Assembly (NCBI GenBank): GCA_005281725.1
Contig: SSBO01000001.1
Coordinates: 12,257,475 to 12,321,474, forward strand
DNA: 64,000 nt
DNA from: Wuchereria bancrofti
Taxonomy: Eukaryota > Nematoda > Chromadorea > Rhabditida > Onchocercidae
Direction: 5' to 3'
Positions 23,663 to 38,200 of the stretch are shown one piece after another (the stretch's first letter is position 1; every line of letters starts with the position of its first letter). The notes beneath the pieces were generated by a model. It worked only from the letters and a program-made list of their open reading frames with translations, ran no database searches and was not told the DNA's origin. The translations under genes were made by a program, and so were the position numbers.

Positions 23663-26600
23663 GCAATAAAATAATCAATAAAAAATTTAATTAATTTAAG
23701 TATTCTTACTTCATGATAATAGCATGTATTGTAGGAAAAAAAAGAATCATCAATAAATCAATTCAAATATTCAAAATATAAAATAAATTTCATCTTTTCG
23801 AAACTTTTCCACCACTTATCTATCACTAATTACTATGATATAATTTTGTTAATCAATCAATATTTCTATATTTTACTCGAACTTTTTGATGATTACAATT
23901 TATTACTTTCCGTGAATGATAGTATCAATTGTCTTAAAAGCGTTTTATTTCATTTAAAATCTTGAAGCTAACTTCAAAAAAGAAAACAATTATGCAAATA
24001 CGATGAATCATCATCCGACAGTTGATAATCTATAAAATTTTAAAAAGGTAAATAAACTTCAATACATTGCACAATTATATGAAATGTTACAATTCTATTA
24101 TAATTTTCCAAATCTTTTAAAAATATTTTTGAACAAAAACAAGACTATTCTGAATTTCAATTATAAATTTTTTATATATTAATAATTGCTTAATTAACCT
24201 TCACATGCTTTCTCTTCTAAATTAGTTTATTACAAATATTTCTTACCTCTTTTTTAAAAATATAAACTATGTTATTTAATTTGTCGAATATTAAAACAAG
24301 AGAGAATGAAATGAAATAAATAAAAGGAATATAAATTTCAGTATTTTGAAATATGAAATGAGAAAAGTTAGAATGCACATCTTACTAACATTTCCGTATG
24401 AATTAAGTTGAATCAGAATTGACAACCGAAATTTGAAAAATAAATTTAAAAATGACGGCAAAATTCAAACTGTAATTAAAATGAATAAAAAAACGAGTTC
24501 ATGGTATAGATGAAATTAAATTCATTTTCCCACTAATTATAAACCGATTAAAATTTCATTCTTCCCATCAATATAATTTAAAAAAAAAAAACATAGATCT
24601 TTCCAAATAAATATTACATTTCAATGAAATTAAGAAGCAAATTTTTTCACTCACAAGATGTATTTTTATTTTTACAAAAAATTTCTACTTAGTAAACAAT
24701 CTGTCAAAATTAAACTAAATTAATATAAACAAAAACTTTAATTTTAATAGAATAGAATGAAATGCTACAGAAATTCGTTTATTTTCTTTTTCTTTCGAAA
24801 AAAATAATAGCAGCGAAATTTTTGAAAAAACAAACATTGCAATGTTTATTTAATGGATATTGATTATAATAAAAATGAAATAAAACAAAAGGAAAAAGGA
24901 AGGAAGGAAGGAAGGAAATAAATAATACAAATATAAGTTACAAACAGTGTGCCAATTATCCATTTCCAAACATTATTAAATTTATGAATATTTCTGTAAA
25001 TTATAAGTATTTAGAATAAAAACATATAAATTCATATAAAATATATCAGTGAATTTTTATTTGTCTAAACAAAATTTGTTATTCCCAAGATATTTTTTAA
25101 TAATTCAAGTATTTTGCTTCAAAAATGGAAAATTTTTAAGGAAAAAACGAGAGAATTATTCGATTATAATTATTTTGAAATATGAAATATCTTTGGGAGA
25201 AGAATTTTATAATGAAATTATTATCAAATGATTATTGATTTTTTCCCTTCTTTTAATATGACAAAAAAAAAAGGAAAAATTCATTTCATAAAAAATAACA
25301 AATTTTTATATATCTATTTTATTTGGCATATTAGTCACGAAATAGCCATATATTATCATAAGGTAATTTAAGTTGAAGAATGATAACATAAAGTAGAAAA
25401 AGAGAACTTAAATATTTTTTTAAATTTCAAAAATTTTTTTCATCTATGAAAAGAATCCATACACTTACATGCTTATAATTTTATAGAAAAAAGAAAAAAT
25501 GTTGCATACTTAAAATTGTTCAAATCTTAAATTTAAAAAAAAAAATGTAAAAATTACGAAATAAATTGCATAGGTTAATAATTAATAAGCATAAACGATT
25601 CATTTGCACTATAAAATAGTTGAAATTTTGAATGACAAACTTTTTAGAGAATAAAAAGAAAAGCTGTTAATATTTAATATACTGTAAAATAAGAAGAAAG
25701 CTAACAATAACCTTTTCTTAATCTTTTCTTACTTCCGGAAATAAACTGATCAAAATGATCGATCACTTATTTGATTAATGATTGAATCAATTCAATCCTA
25801 TCAAAATATTTTCACATACCTTCATTTATGATATTTTTATTATAAGATAATAAAAAAAGTTAAGTTAATAAAATCGCATACCGTAGCAAAATTTTCAGCT
25901 AATCAGTAAATCGTTTTTTTCCATTCATTCTTTCATCTCTGATATTTTCATTTCATTAAAGTAAGCAAAAATGAAATTGAAAAATTGCGACCAATAATTT
26001 ACTGGAAAAATGGATGAAAAAGAAATGTGAAAGAATTAAATTTTTTGTGATAAATTTAAAAAATGTGCAAAATGGGGCAAAAAAAAAAAAGGAAAAAGGA
26101 AGAAGAAGAAGAAGAGGAAATCTCGTAAGCATTTAGCTGAAAATATATGAGTCTAATTTTCGTTTGCTTCAATTTTGAGAAGCTCACATTTTAAATCTGA
26201 TAAAAAAAAAAAGGAAGCATCCTTATCTTTCCCAACTTATTTTTCTTCACTTTCACATATTTATGTATTTTCATGTACTTTGATGAACTTAAGCTTCATA
26301 CTAGGCCTTTTCATTTATACTAAGTAAGAAAAAAGTTTATTGATTTTATATTATCATTATTTCAATAATCGTTATCAACATCATCATGTCATCGTCATCA
26401 TTATTATGATATTGTCATCATTATTACTTTAATAGTGCTCTCGAATATTGCTATTTTTGTGGTTTGCATTTGAAAAAATAAACAAAATACATGATTGTAA
26501 GTTTTTATCTCACTCATTTGTTATCTAAATGATTACAATTTTCCTTTTTTTTTCTACCACTTTTTATTCCAATAAATTAAAAGTTCCGATCAAATCAAAT

Positions 26601-27148
26601 CAAATCCGATTCGATCCGATATGATCCCAAATATGTGTGTGCATATTGTGTGTTGATAAGAAATTTTGCTATTTAATTGTTAGAAAAAAATGAAATTAAA
26701 ACAAAAAATAATTTGAAAAGTGAGAAAGATGAGAATAGACAGACATAGTAATAGACAAAATGAAAAGAATAATGAATAATTAACTGAAAAATTACTATAT
26801 CATTTTTGCAGTTTCAGTGTAATATTTTGTTTATTTTTCAAAACAAAAAAAAAATTCAAAATTTCAATTTTTGTAGCCATTTCAATGAATCATTCCTAAT
26901 CAAAAAATTATATATTCGTTCACAACGATTAGTAATTAAATGTATAAAATTTGAAATTTTAATTTACAAAATGTATAAATTCATTAACAATTATTTTTTT
27001 ATAATTTGAAGGAAACAAAAAGGAACCATTGTAGGATATATTCTTCCCGTAGAGCATTGATTTAATATTAAGAATGGTATTAATGATACTGTTAATTAAT
27101 TAACATTAATTAGTGATATTAAGAATGATAATAATTAGCGAAACAATG
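23663..27148. other. Gene-poor AT-rich region
   Basis: No coding exon is supported on either strand. Contents include a GGAA repeat (about 24898-24917), an AGA run near 26100 and ATC/ATT runs near 26350-26430. It probably contains the promoter and 5' UTR of the minus-strand CRIB gene. The short open frames at 25049 and 26806 lack splice-site or composition support. Confidence 0.5.
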
Positions 27149-27846
27149 CATCATCCGGTTGTTCAATCATCCAGACAATGCCATCATCCGGTTGTTCAAT
27201 CACCCAGACAATGCCATCATCCGGTTGTTCAACCACCCAGACAATGCCATCATCCGGTTGTTCAATCATCCAGACAATGCCATCATCCGGTTGTTCAACC
27301 ACCCAGACAATGCCATCATCCGGTTGTTCAATCATCCAGACAATGCCATCATCCGGTTGTTCAATCACCCAGACAATGCCATCATCCGGTTGTTCAACCA
27401 CCCAGACAATGCCATCATCCGGTTGTTCAACCACCCAGACAATGCCATCATCCGGTTGTTCAATCATCCAGACAATGCCATCATCCGGTTGTTCAACCAC
27501 CCAGACAATGCCATCATCCAGTTGTTCAACCACCCAGACAATGCCATCATCCGGTTGTTCAACCATCCAGACAATGCCATCATCCGGTTGTTCAACCACC
27601 CAGACAATGCCATCATCCGGTTGTTCAACCACCCAGACAATGCCATCATCCGGTTGTTCAATCATCCAGACAATGCCATCATCCGGTTGTTCAACCACCC
27701 AGACAATGCCATCATCCAGTTGTTCAACCACCCAGACAATGCCATCATCCGGTTGTTCAACCATCCAGACAATGCCATCATCCGGTTGTTCAACCACCCA
27801 GACAATGCCATCATCCGGTTGTTCATCCGGTTATTCAGACAATACG
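27149..27846. repeat. 33-bp minisatellite, about 21 copies, with 198-bp higher-order unit
   Basis: Twenty complete 33-bp units begin at 27149 + 33n. Each opens CATCATCCGGTTGTTCAA and ends CAGACAATGC, with variation mainly at two Y positions (TCA/CCA, TCC/CCC) and a rare CCAG for CCGG. A partial, diverged unit follows from 27809. Units 9-14 (27413-27610) and 15-20 (27611-27808) show the same variant order, including the CCAG variant as the fourth unit, so a 198-bp block was duplicated. Because 33 is divisible by 3 and the unit lacks stops in several frames, long open frames appear on both strands (for example an 11-residue HHPVVQPPRQC repeat). No start context or flanking exons support translation. 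Confidence 0.97.
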
Positions 27847-29159
27847 TCTACTGCTGCTACTATTCCTCTTCGGTTAAAGCTTATTTAGCGAAGGGAAACA
27901 TCGTAAGGGATAGTGAATTTTGATGAGAAAAGAATTGTCCCAGTCTTTTGCAGTCATTTTTTTTTTCTCTCTCTTTCACCCGAATAAAAGGCTAAAATGA
28001 GAAGGGAATACGAGACAGGAAAAGAGAGAGAGAGAGACAGAGAAAGAAAGAACGAGTAAGGAACGATTTAATTTGAAATAATCTAAGGCAATTCGACCTA
28101 TAATCTTTACTCGTAGAAATTCCTCAAATTTCGATAGAAATGCAAATTTGTTGATAAAAGAAAAAAAGGAAAATTTCTGAGACAGAGAAAAAGAAGAAGA
28201 AAAGCAGAATGCATAATAGAATAATGCTATCATATCAGACTAAAAGTAATCTCAAAGGATTTACGCTTGCTAGAAGCCGACAGAACATTTTCAGATAATT
28301 TTTCTAAAAAGGAAAAAAAAAAAAGATTTTTGTTTTCAGAAAAAATCAAATTTAAATAATTTATCAAAATATTATCATTTTTTCCGAGAAAAAATCAAAT
28401 TTAAATGATTTATCAAAATATTATCATACTAATTTTGACATTTTGATTAGGATTAATATAACATATAGTTGGAAGAAAATAAAATAAATTGTAATTAAAC
28501 ACAAATTGCTAATAAATGTGCATAGAATAAATATAAGTATGATTATGCCAGCATTATTTCATATCAGTACTTAATTTTAATTTCTATACCATTTATTAAA
28601 CCTCCATTCTCTATCATTTTGGAATTAAATTTGTTACCATTTCATTTTATTATGAATCATACGAAATGATTTGAAGTTTACACAATGCACATAGCAACGA
28701 AAAAATAAATTACAGCAGCAACTGGTGCAAACATTGATAATATTTTACTGTCATCAAAGAAAAAAAACAAAAAATTTTCAGCTTATTAACCCTTTTTTTG
28801 TTTTTTTAGGCAATAAATATTGTTATGGATTACAGACACTCTCGTATAGACTTTTCCCGAAAAAATAAAAAAAAATGAAATAAAATAAATATTAAATATA
28901 TCAACTAACTTTCATTCAAAAATAGGCAGACAGTATTAAATGGTTTTAAAATTTCAAATTATAAAGAAGTGATTTGAATGCTTTATTATTGCTGTCCAAG
29001 TTTTTAAAGGATAATTAATTGATATATATGGAAATGATATGAATTAAAAATATTTGATTATAAAAAAAAAAAAAAATAGAAGAAAAAAAGAAAGAGAGGA
29101 ATGAAAATTGTTCAACTAAATATTAATCAATGCATTTTCTAATTGAAAGAATATTATCA

Positions 29160-29161
<2 letters not shown>

Positions 29162-29202
<41 letters not shown>
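29162..29202. repeat. 41-nt poly-A run
   Basis: An uninterrupted A run, the longest homopolymer in the window. There is no visible open frame or element body attached, so a retroposed origin is not supported. Confidence 0.9.
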
Positions 29203-29204
<2 letters not shown>

Positions 29205-32200
29205 GAAACAAATAAATGGAAAAGGTTTGCTAAGATACATTAATTTTACTTCATATTTATTATCATTTTATAAAACTGATAGTGTGATAGGAATGATTAT
29301 TAGAGTAGAATATGATTAATAACATTTAATATCACTTGCTGACATTAACATGTATTATAGCTGAACATTTTAAATTCAATCAAATATTTACGAATATTTA
29401 AAACAAAATATTTAGAAAATTAAAAGAAAAATATACATAAAACTTATAAGATGTATTATTCAATTGGTTAAGCAAAAAAAAAAGGAAATAAAAAAAGTTT
29501 AGATTCTGTCAAAATTGTCAAAATTAAAAGTGACATTGCAAATGAGATGAAATTAATTAAGAACAATTCAAAATAAATGAATAAATAGATTTATTAACGT
29601 AATTGAATAAAACAAATCATATCGCTTTTTTTTCCTTGAAAGATAGCATAGTTGATATAAACAAAAAGAAAAAAAGGAAAGGTGGCTGTGAAAATAAAAT
29701 GAAATAATTTTAAACAAAAAAAGTCCTAAGAGTCTCACATATCTGTGTGAGTGTATGCATGTATGCATGTATGTATGTATGTATGTATGTATGTATGTGT
29801 ACAACATGTGTGTACGTTTATACGTATGTGTGCATTAGTATAATTACTACTACCATTTATTTATTTGTTTGTATATTTGACAAATAGATGGTAGCGAAAT
29901 GATGGGTAAGGAATGTACGCGCAGGTAAATTAATTTAATAAACAGGTATGAATTCAAAAATTGAATCAATTTTTCAGTAGCAATATATTATCGTGATGAC
30001 AATTATTAGCAAAACGATGGTAACAGTGAAATTTATGGTAATCAATAAAAAAAAAAAAGTAAAAGAAATAGAAACGAAAGTAAAACTTCGAAAAAGAATG
30101 CAACGACTGATACAGGAAATAAGAGATTATGTTAATAATAGCATTAAGAATGATAAATAATGGCAATTGAATCATAATAAGTAAGAATCAACAATAATAT
30201 TTTCCATACTTATAATAATAAATAATGATAATGACAGTATTAATATTAATAAAAAATGATAATAGTAGACTCAATGCAGACAAAAAACGACAATAGTAAT
30301 AAAAGTATTAATAGTAATAATAACTGATAATAACAATTGATAATCGATAGTAGCACTGAAGAATTATAATGATTAATGACTAATAATAATAATAATTCAA
30401 TTGATGATAATTAAAATTGACAGCAATGATGATAGTGACAACAATTAACATTAATAATCAATAATAGAAATAATAATGATAATAATAATAATAATGATAA
30501 TGATAATAATAATGATGATAATAATATAAATGTGTTAGTTTTTTTCTTATTTTTGGTTGTGCCAATTTTTTCAATTGTATCTGTTTGTTCATTCCTCCAG
30601 CAATAATAATCATCATTTAGTTCATTTATAACATTACAATGATTTTATTTTTAATGCATAGGTACGAATAAGTAACAATATAATGTTTTTATTGATAAAT
30701 TTGACATTTCAAAAAAAAAAAAAAATGATATTTTAAAAAAGAAAATTATTTTTGCTTTTCCTTTTTCAAATAAGAAAGAAATAAATTTTGCTGTTATCTA
30801 TCTGTTCCTTACTATATTTATTTACTGAATTAACAAAATTCTTCAGGAAACAAAAATAAAAATGATACATCAACCGGATAATTATGATTGATTCATTTAT
30901 TTGGCCTCTCCTGAAATTATTGTATTTCTTCAATTTTTTAAAAACAATTTTGAGAACGATATTATAATCTCTACAAATGATTAATAATCTATTACTAATC
31001 ACTTACAAAACATTAAATGTAAATATTGCAGCAATTTTTTCACCTTTTTAATAAAGATATCATTCAGTATGCTTACAAATTTTTGTTGAAGCATTGTTGC
31101 TAAAGCAAAAGTTCGCTAAGCGAATCATTTTATAAATTCTTCCTTTTTTTTTTTTTTAAATTCGTTCTCTTTCGTTATTTCACCTTATTTTCCTTTGAAG
31201 CATTATTTGATTGTTCATTCATACATATCTTTGTTTATCAAATATTTGATTAAAATTTCGCTGAATTATTTCTGTTTTTAGTGATAACTTTTGAATACTA
31301 AATCATTTCCAATTCTAATTAACTTTTTTCAAACCACTTTTAAATTTTAGGAAAGAGAATTTTTTGCATTAAGCAATAATTAATACAATGAATCATCTAT
31401 TCAACCATACATTTATTTTATGTATTACATTGTTAAATGGTTACAAATTTTGCTTTATCGAAATTACAATTAATTTTAGCTCTGTTTGATGAATGTTTAT
31501 ATCAATATTTTAGTGTAAAATTAGCAATGTTACTGTACTTTTATGGAAAGACTAAAAAGCAAAAAATCAAAATTTTGTTAAGAAAGACTAAAAAGCAAAA
31601 AAATCAAAGTTTTGTTAAATTTGGAAAATGAAAGTGCTATCAAAAATTCAATCATGATGCTTTTATTTTATTTTTTTTAATTTGATATTACTTATATTAA
31701 CTTATTAAATGCTAATAATCAATAAATTACTAAACGCATATATACAAATAAAGTAGCAATGTTACTGTATTTTGATCGAAAGGATAAAAAGAAGAAAATC
31801 AAAATTTATATATGTAGCAGAAAAAAGAAAATGTAAAGAGTGGTTAATCGATTGTCGTTCTCAAATAAATCATAAAAATTCGTTGTTATGATGACGGAAA
31901 AATTTTGTTCAAGAAAAATTTTTTTTTAATGAAGAAAAAAAACGATCATTTACTTGATGGTAAATAAAAATGAATGGATGAAAAAATAAATTGGTTATTA
32001 ATTTTCTTTCAACCGTTGAAATTATGAAAAGAAAATTTCGTTGCTTTTTTTTTTCTCAACTTTATTAAACTGATTACTTTCGTTGTTTCATATTTTAGTA
32101 CTGTAATAACTTTATGCAATAACTAATTTTTGAAGTTAAAGGAAAATTAATGAAATGAGATTGTAAATGAATTAATAATCGTTATAGATTACTGGAATAT

Positions 32201-32867
32201 TTCTGGAGAATAGAATCAATTATACTTTTTGGTTTTCACTCAAAATTTCAAACTTTCACTCATAAGTATCGCTTTTTTATGCTTCTTCCTCACCACATAT
32301 TTTCTCTTTCTCGTTTACCTTTTCCTCAGATTTATTCATAAAAATTTAATTAAAAAATAAAAAATAAAAAAATATTTAATAAAAAATGAAAAAAAATTTT
32401 CTGTATTAATCTTTGATTTTTTAATTTTAGTCTCAGTTGCTTTTTTTTTTCTTTTGCTATACATCTTCAAATTAGCTTAGTTAAAATTCTGGAAGATTTC
32501 ATTTCCTTTTTCTTTTTTTTAAATTTAATTGCTTTCAAAAATAACATATATATACCTTCTACTTATATATTAAGTTTCGTCGAACAAAAAAAAAAGATGA
32601 AAGTTTTGAGACAATAACAATTCATGTTAATTACATTATATATATACATATGTTTTACACAACTGAATAATCAATATGTCATGAAATAACACAAGTACAT
32701 CCTTTCTTCAATTTGTAAACAACAACAACAATGATAGTAGCATCGATGTAAATAATATCGTCTAAAGTCATAACAAGCAAACAAATGCTACTTTTTTTAG
32801 CAAAGCAATTTTACATCATTGAAAGAGTGAATGAATAAAATTTGATTTGTTTGAAATGAATAAATCT

Positions 32868-33106
32868 TTCAACACATACACATACACGCACACACATACA
32901 CATACACACATACATACATACATACACTGGAGTGAAAAAAATGAAAACTGAAAAAAAAAGGAAAGAAAAGCAAAATGATTTAAACAAATTAAATGAATGA
33001 AAATGAAATAGTAGTAGCATCACTTAAAAGAATCGATCAGTGGATAAGTCGTCTCTGTGTGTGTGTATGTGTGTGTATGTGTATGTATGTGTATGTGGTG
33101 TATGTC
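32868..33106. repeat. Paired CA and TG microsatellites
   Basis: An ACACAT/CATA-rich tract at about 32868-32926 and a TGTGTATG-rich tract at about 33053-33106 are roughly inverted with respect to each other, about 130 bp apart. Open frames through them are Cys/Val/Met-rich artefacts. Confidence 0.7.
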
Positions 33107-35257
33107 TGAGAGGTGAAAATTGAGAAAAAATTAATATTATTTTCCGTCTTCTTGAATCTTTCAGATATGTTTTCCATGTGATAATAACCACATCGAATCT
33201 GTTTCATTACCTCAATTTACTTTTCAATCTTTTTTTTCTTTTGCTTATTTAGTTAGGTAATACAGTCAATTATTAGACAAGTACGATATTAATAACAATT
33301 ATTATTGTAATATTTGTATAATAATTAACTTAAATTAATTTCATTGAAGTAAATAATCATTATTATTGTCATAGTAATACATGATGTTAAATTAATTAAA
33401 TTTTAAAAAATAGATCATTATTTGTTATATGGTTATACTCATTAAATAATTAATTTAGATTAAAATTAATTTCCATAATTTATTGCATATCTTTATGTCT
33501 TATTATGTATGAAATAATTTATATAATATAATTATCATATAAATTTAACAAACAAAATGATTAATTTTAAAATAATTATTGAAATTTTAATACAAACATG
33601 AATATAATAAATTAATATTCTAATGCATTCATTTGCAAATCTCTCACCATTTTGCAAATTATTGTTACTACATAAGTGCAAATGCATATGCAGTTACATT
33701 TGCATTCTGCAAGATGCAGGATGCAAGATGCAGGATGCAAGATGCACAATCATTTCTTCTCCTACTTTCTTCGTGTACAATAATGAATGTTCATACATTG
33801 TCATTAATATGCTTGTTACCTTATCCTTTTTACTTTACATCTCTACTTCTCACCCTCTTCTCTTTTATCTCTTCTCATCTCATTTCTTTTCCTCTATTGT
33901 AAAACAAGGAAATTTTACAAATCAATCATCATCTCATCCTACCCGAACGATCATCATTACATCATCTTCATCCTTTTTCCGCCTCCTTTTCCACTTATTT
34001 TCTTCTCTTTCCATTATTATTATTATTATCATTATCATCACCATTATTAACCATCATCATTATTATTGATACTGTCATCTCATTATCATCACTACTATCA
34101 CAAGCATTACCAACTATAATCATCGCTATCATTTACTGTCATCATCTGTCATCTGTATCATCATTACCAATCATTTAACATTCATTCATTATCACCATTA
34201 TCATTATCATCATCATCATAAGTAATGTTTACTTCACTTCTCGTTTATTATACTTTGTCTGTTCTCATTTAACTAGTCAAATTTAATGATTATAAATCGA
34301 TAGCTAAGTCATTCACCTAATTTTACAACTAAATGTGTGAATCAATTAGACGATTTAATTAGTTAAATTATTACCATCCATTTCTTCTTTTCTGCTCTAT
34401 TTTCAGCTTTCTGTCTTCATTACATCTCTTTTTCATTTTCTTTCAAAATTACAACAATTTCATCTATTTCTGTTTTTTTTTTTTTATTCTCATATTGTTC
34501 CAGAAACGAAATAGTATTACCTGAAATTATTTACATCTACAAATGACTTGGTGACTGTATGAATGATATATTATATTTATTGTATGTACATCGATCTACA
34601 AATGTGTCAGTATGACAACAAATAGTTGAATAGAATAAATGAATTTATTGTTTGTGGAAAGTATTGTACTTATTACTTTAGCAGTAAACTTTTTTTTTTG
34701 TTTTGCTTAATTTAGATTAACTTTTGTATTTTCAATCTCTTTCCAAATGTGCTTATTAAATTTTTTTTTTTTCATTGAACGTTTTTTTAATTTTTTATAT
34801 GCTTTAAAATTGTAAAAAAAAATATTGGAAAAAAAGAAATTGAAATAAAATGTTAAATTTGATAATTGTTAGTATTTTTGGATTAAATTAAATTAGATGG
34901 TACAAATATAGATTATATTTGCTAAATTTATAATGTTTTTTGGTTTAATCTATATGTCTGTACTTAGAGGTCAAAATACATCTATCTTAATGCTGAAATT
35001 ATTTTCCATTTGTTTTTTTTTTTTCTTAAAAAAAAATGCGATGATTAGCTTTGTTGAATGTAATTTTTATGGTTGCCCATTTCCCACTCATAGTTTAGAT
35101 CAGATTACAAACAATGATAACTTTATACTTTCCGACATTTAATCGTCTCTAAATGATAAATTCCTCCCAGATATTTTTAAAATGATTTTCGAAATAGTTT
35201 GCGGAAGTAAATAATATTCTCTCTTCAGTAATTAATAGTTTTTCAACAACATTTTCA

Positions 35258-35259
35258 AG
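35258..35259 (+). promoter_or_regulatory. Splice acceptor upstream of the co-SMAD start codon
   Basis: ATTTTCAAG ends 15 nt before the first ATG. It could accept a spliced leader or a 5' UTR exon. Confidence 0.35.
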
Positions 35260-35274
35260 GATACTCGAAAAATA

Positions 35275-38200
35275 ATGATGAATGTGGGTGGTTTAATGCA
35301 TCAACAACCAAGCACCGTGCCTATGGTTAGTGCTACAACGACAACTGCCAACACGGGTTGTGTTCCGGTACAGTTTTTTAATGGTTTTTTGGATTGTACC
35401 GATGGTAGATTAATTCATCATCAACAACAACAAGTACCACTGCAACAAATATTACGCACACAAATGCCAGGTCTTTCTTTTTTGCTTATATTAAATTTTG
35501 TCTTGTCATTTTATTCCACTTTTAGCATATTGGAAACTATAAAATTAAAATTAGCTTTAATAATTATCAATAATCACTCTTCTAATTTTTATAATTCTTT
35601 TTGCGTTTCGAATATGCAGGACTACTTTTAATAAGTCTAAAAATAAAAAAATACACCTTGTACTTCAGTAAGTACTATTTCTTCGTATTACTTAATACCA
35701 TTTCTTCTTATTACCGGAAAATTTAGCATTCATGTTCTTCTATACTAAACTTTATTAAAACTTTTGATTAGCACTAAATTATTAGTTAGATAAGCAGATA
35801 AACATGAAGATGAGTTTTAGGGAATATTGCAAATGTTCCAGTTATCATACAGCAACAGCAGCAGCAACAACATCAACAACAACAAATATTTATGCGGCAA
35901 CAAGTACATCCGGTAAGTTCGGAAGTTTAATTTTCCATTTGGAGAAATTTGACTTTAGGTCTTCTTTTTTTCGACATTATTAAGAAGAAAGAATAGTGCT
36001 TCCTCAAAATTGTATGTGATAGTAAAAAATTTGTTTTGAAACTTTAATTACAAAAATTTAATTCAGAAAGTATGATATTTTTTGAATTTTTTTACGCGAT
36101 TGCATATTAATTTCTTTCAAAAATTCAGCAACATGGTGTTTCGACGATACAGCATTATTCAGATAGTGTAGCGACTGCGGCCGGAATGAGACAAATATTA
36201 CCTGGTGCTGTGCCATTTTCACCCAATTTTTACGAATACCAACCGGTTCAAACTATACAAAATATGCATTCACCGGTGAGTAAAATATTCTGTGCTGTGG
36301 AAATTTTCCATCTTTACTTTTCTTGATTTTCAAAAAACTTATTGTCAGATTTATCTCCTCACCTCTTTTACCTAAATTTTTTTAAAAGAAAAAATTTTCA
36401 ACATCTGTGATGCATCATGAAATTTGACCTTCACATTGAATTCTAACAAGAAAATTTGCCGACATGTTTTATGCTTTCTATATTGATTCCATATAACACT
36501 GACAATATGGATTTTATCATAGATAAGAAAGTATGATAACATTACAGATGATAGACAAAACATTGATGCGAGATGTACCGCAGCAGCATAATGATTATTC
36601 GGGAAATCCGATACCATCCTCATCACATCATGCTACTGCATCTGCTACTGATCCATGTGCCCAAATTGCCCACGTCCTACAATGTTATCAGCAGGTTTAT
36701 CATTTATCTATGGATAAGTTATCATAAGTATAAATAATATCAAGGCTTTTCTTTTCACGTCTACTGTACTTTCAATTTCAAATATTATTTCCTAGAACTA
36801 CTAATATTTCATCCTTCATCCCAAACTCCAATTTTACGGAATTTTTATTTTTCCAAAGATCGCTTTCTTTAAAACTCCAATATACATATAAGGGCTTTTA
36901 GACAACTTTAGATATTTGTTTATTTAAATATTATTGGAAATTATGAGCAATGAAATTGTGAAAGGAATCGAACACTGTAAAAATAACATTATGAAAAGAA
37001 TCGAACTATTTGTGATATATTTTTAGGGTGGCGAAGATGCTGAATTTGTCCGAAAAGCAATCGAAAGTTTGGTAAAGAAATTAAAAGATAAACGAAATGA
37101 ATTGGAAAATTTAATTACTGCTGTAACGTCAGCTGGGAAACAGCCAACATCCTGTGTTACCATCCAGGTTCATTCTTTTCTGTCAGTATTACTATTATGT
37201 CAAAAATGACCAGCAACTAGATTTAGTCATAAGTTGTCTGTGGTAGTTTCCGTTATTGCTGTTGCATTACAGTGAAGAAAGAGATCTATCGCCTTGATTT
37301 TGATTGCAGTCGTTTGTGTAAATATTTGCAATTAAATGTAATTTCCGTAAAGAAATAGAAATTTAGCTTTCATTAAGAAATATTAAAAAAGTTAAAATTT
37401 ACTCTTTTTTTTTTTCGTTAAAAAGAAACATTCTTTTCTATCCTTATTCACGAATGAATTACAGAGGTCTTTGGATGGACGACTACAAGTTGCAGGTCGA
37501 AAAGGTGTGCCACATGTTGTTTATGCTCGAATTTGGCGTTGGCCAAATGTTAACAAAAATGAGCTGCAAAAATTACCGATTTGTGCAGTAGCACCTGATA
37601 ACCAGGTCTTTTTAATTAATTTCAAAATTCTATTCCTTTGAAGTAAAGCAGATTGACTTGTAATTCTATTAAGTAAGGTAATACTGTGAGGTATCGTTTA
37701 AAATTTTCCATACATTTTGTTGCAAATTTCTTTGTCGAATACTCAAGAAAGGAGTTATCACTATGTGAAGCAAAACTGAAGTCAAAATAATTTTGCTTTC
37801 TGAAATCATTTTTAACTTGTTCAGTGGTTTTGTTTATATTAGTTTTTAAAAAATGCAGCACATTTTAGCTCGACACTAACTTTAATAGTACCTAGTGCAG
37901 TAAATTTTTTGATTTATTCTCTGATTTTCGAAAATTGTTAGTTTTTACCAGTTTCAGGACGTAATATGCATTAACCCATATCATTATGAACGGGTTGTGT
38001 CGTCAAGCATTGGAAACATTGGTACATTCTATCTATTGCCTTTATGTTTTTTAGTATTATGATTTGGTTGATTACATCAAAGTCTACTATTTCATACTTA
38101 TAGATATGTCAACTCTTCGTTTGGATGCTTTAACTACACCATCATCATCATCACAAGTCGCAGTGGTAAACCCGCTCTCCAGTAATGTTGTATCAGGACA

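Larger units (their letters stand above)
27847..35274. other. Gene-poor region with many simple repeats
   Basis: About 7.4 kb without a supported exon. Contents: purine-rich GAGA near 28020-28050; a 41-bp direct repeat (28338-28378 and 28387-28427); a run of about 41 A at 29162-29202; GTAT/TGTG repeats near 29755-29835; GAT/AAT tracts at 30220-30520; a partial duplication near 31510-31615 and 31750-31810; CA and TG microsatellites at 32870-32925 and 33055-33105; a GCAAGATGCAGGAT tandem at 33708-33746; and ATT/ATC tracts at 34010-34220. The right end should hold the co-SMAD promoter or 5' UTR exons. Confidence 0.6.

Noticed and set aside
27149..27846. CRISPR-like regular repeats
   Set aside because: Units are contiguous with no unique spacers, and the DNA is eukaryotic. 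It is a minisatellite.
27113..27923. Long open frames of 220-254 codons on both strands
   Set aside because: All are translations of the 33-bp minisatellite, which keeps several frames open because its unit length is a multiple of three. No flanking exons or start context support any of them.
29162..29202. Poly-A run as the tail of a retroposed gene or SINE
   Set aside because: No upstream body, Pol III boxes or target-site duplication could be seen.
33623..34069. 148-codon plus-strand frame
   Set aside because: It covers a GCAAGAT tandem and ATT/ATC repeats, ends in an Ile/His run, and has no splice or homology support.
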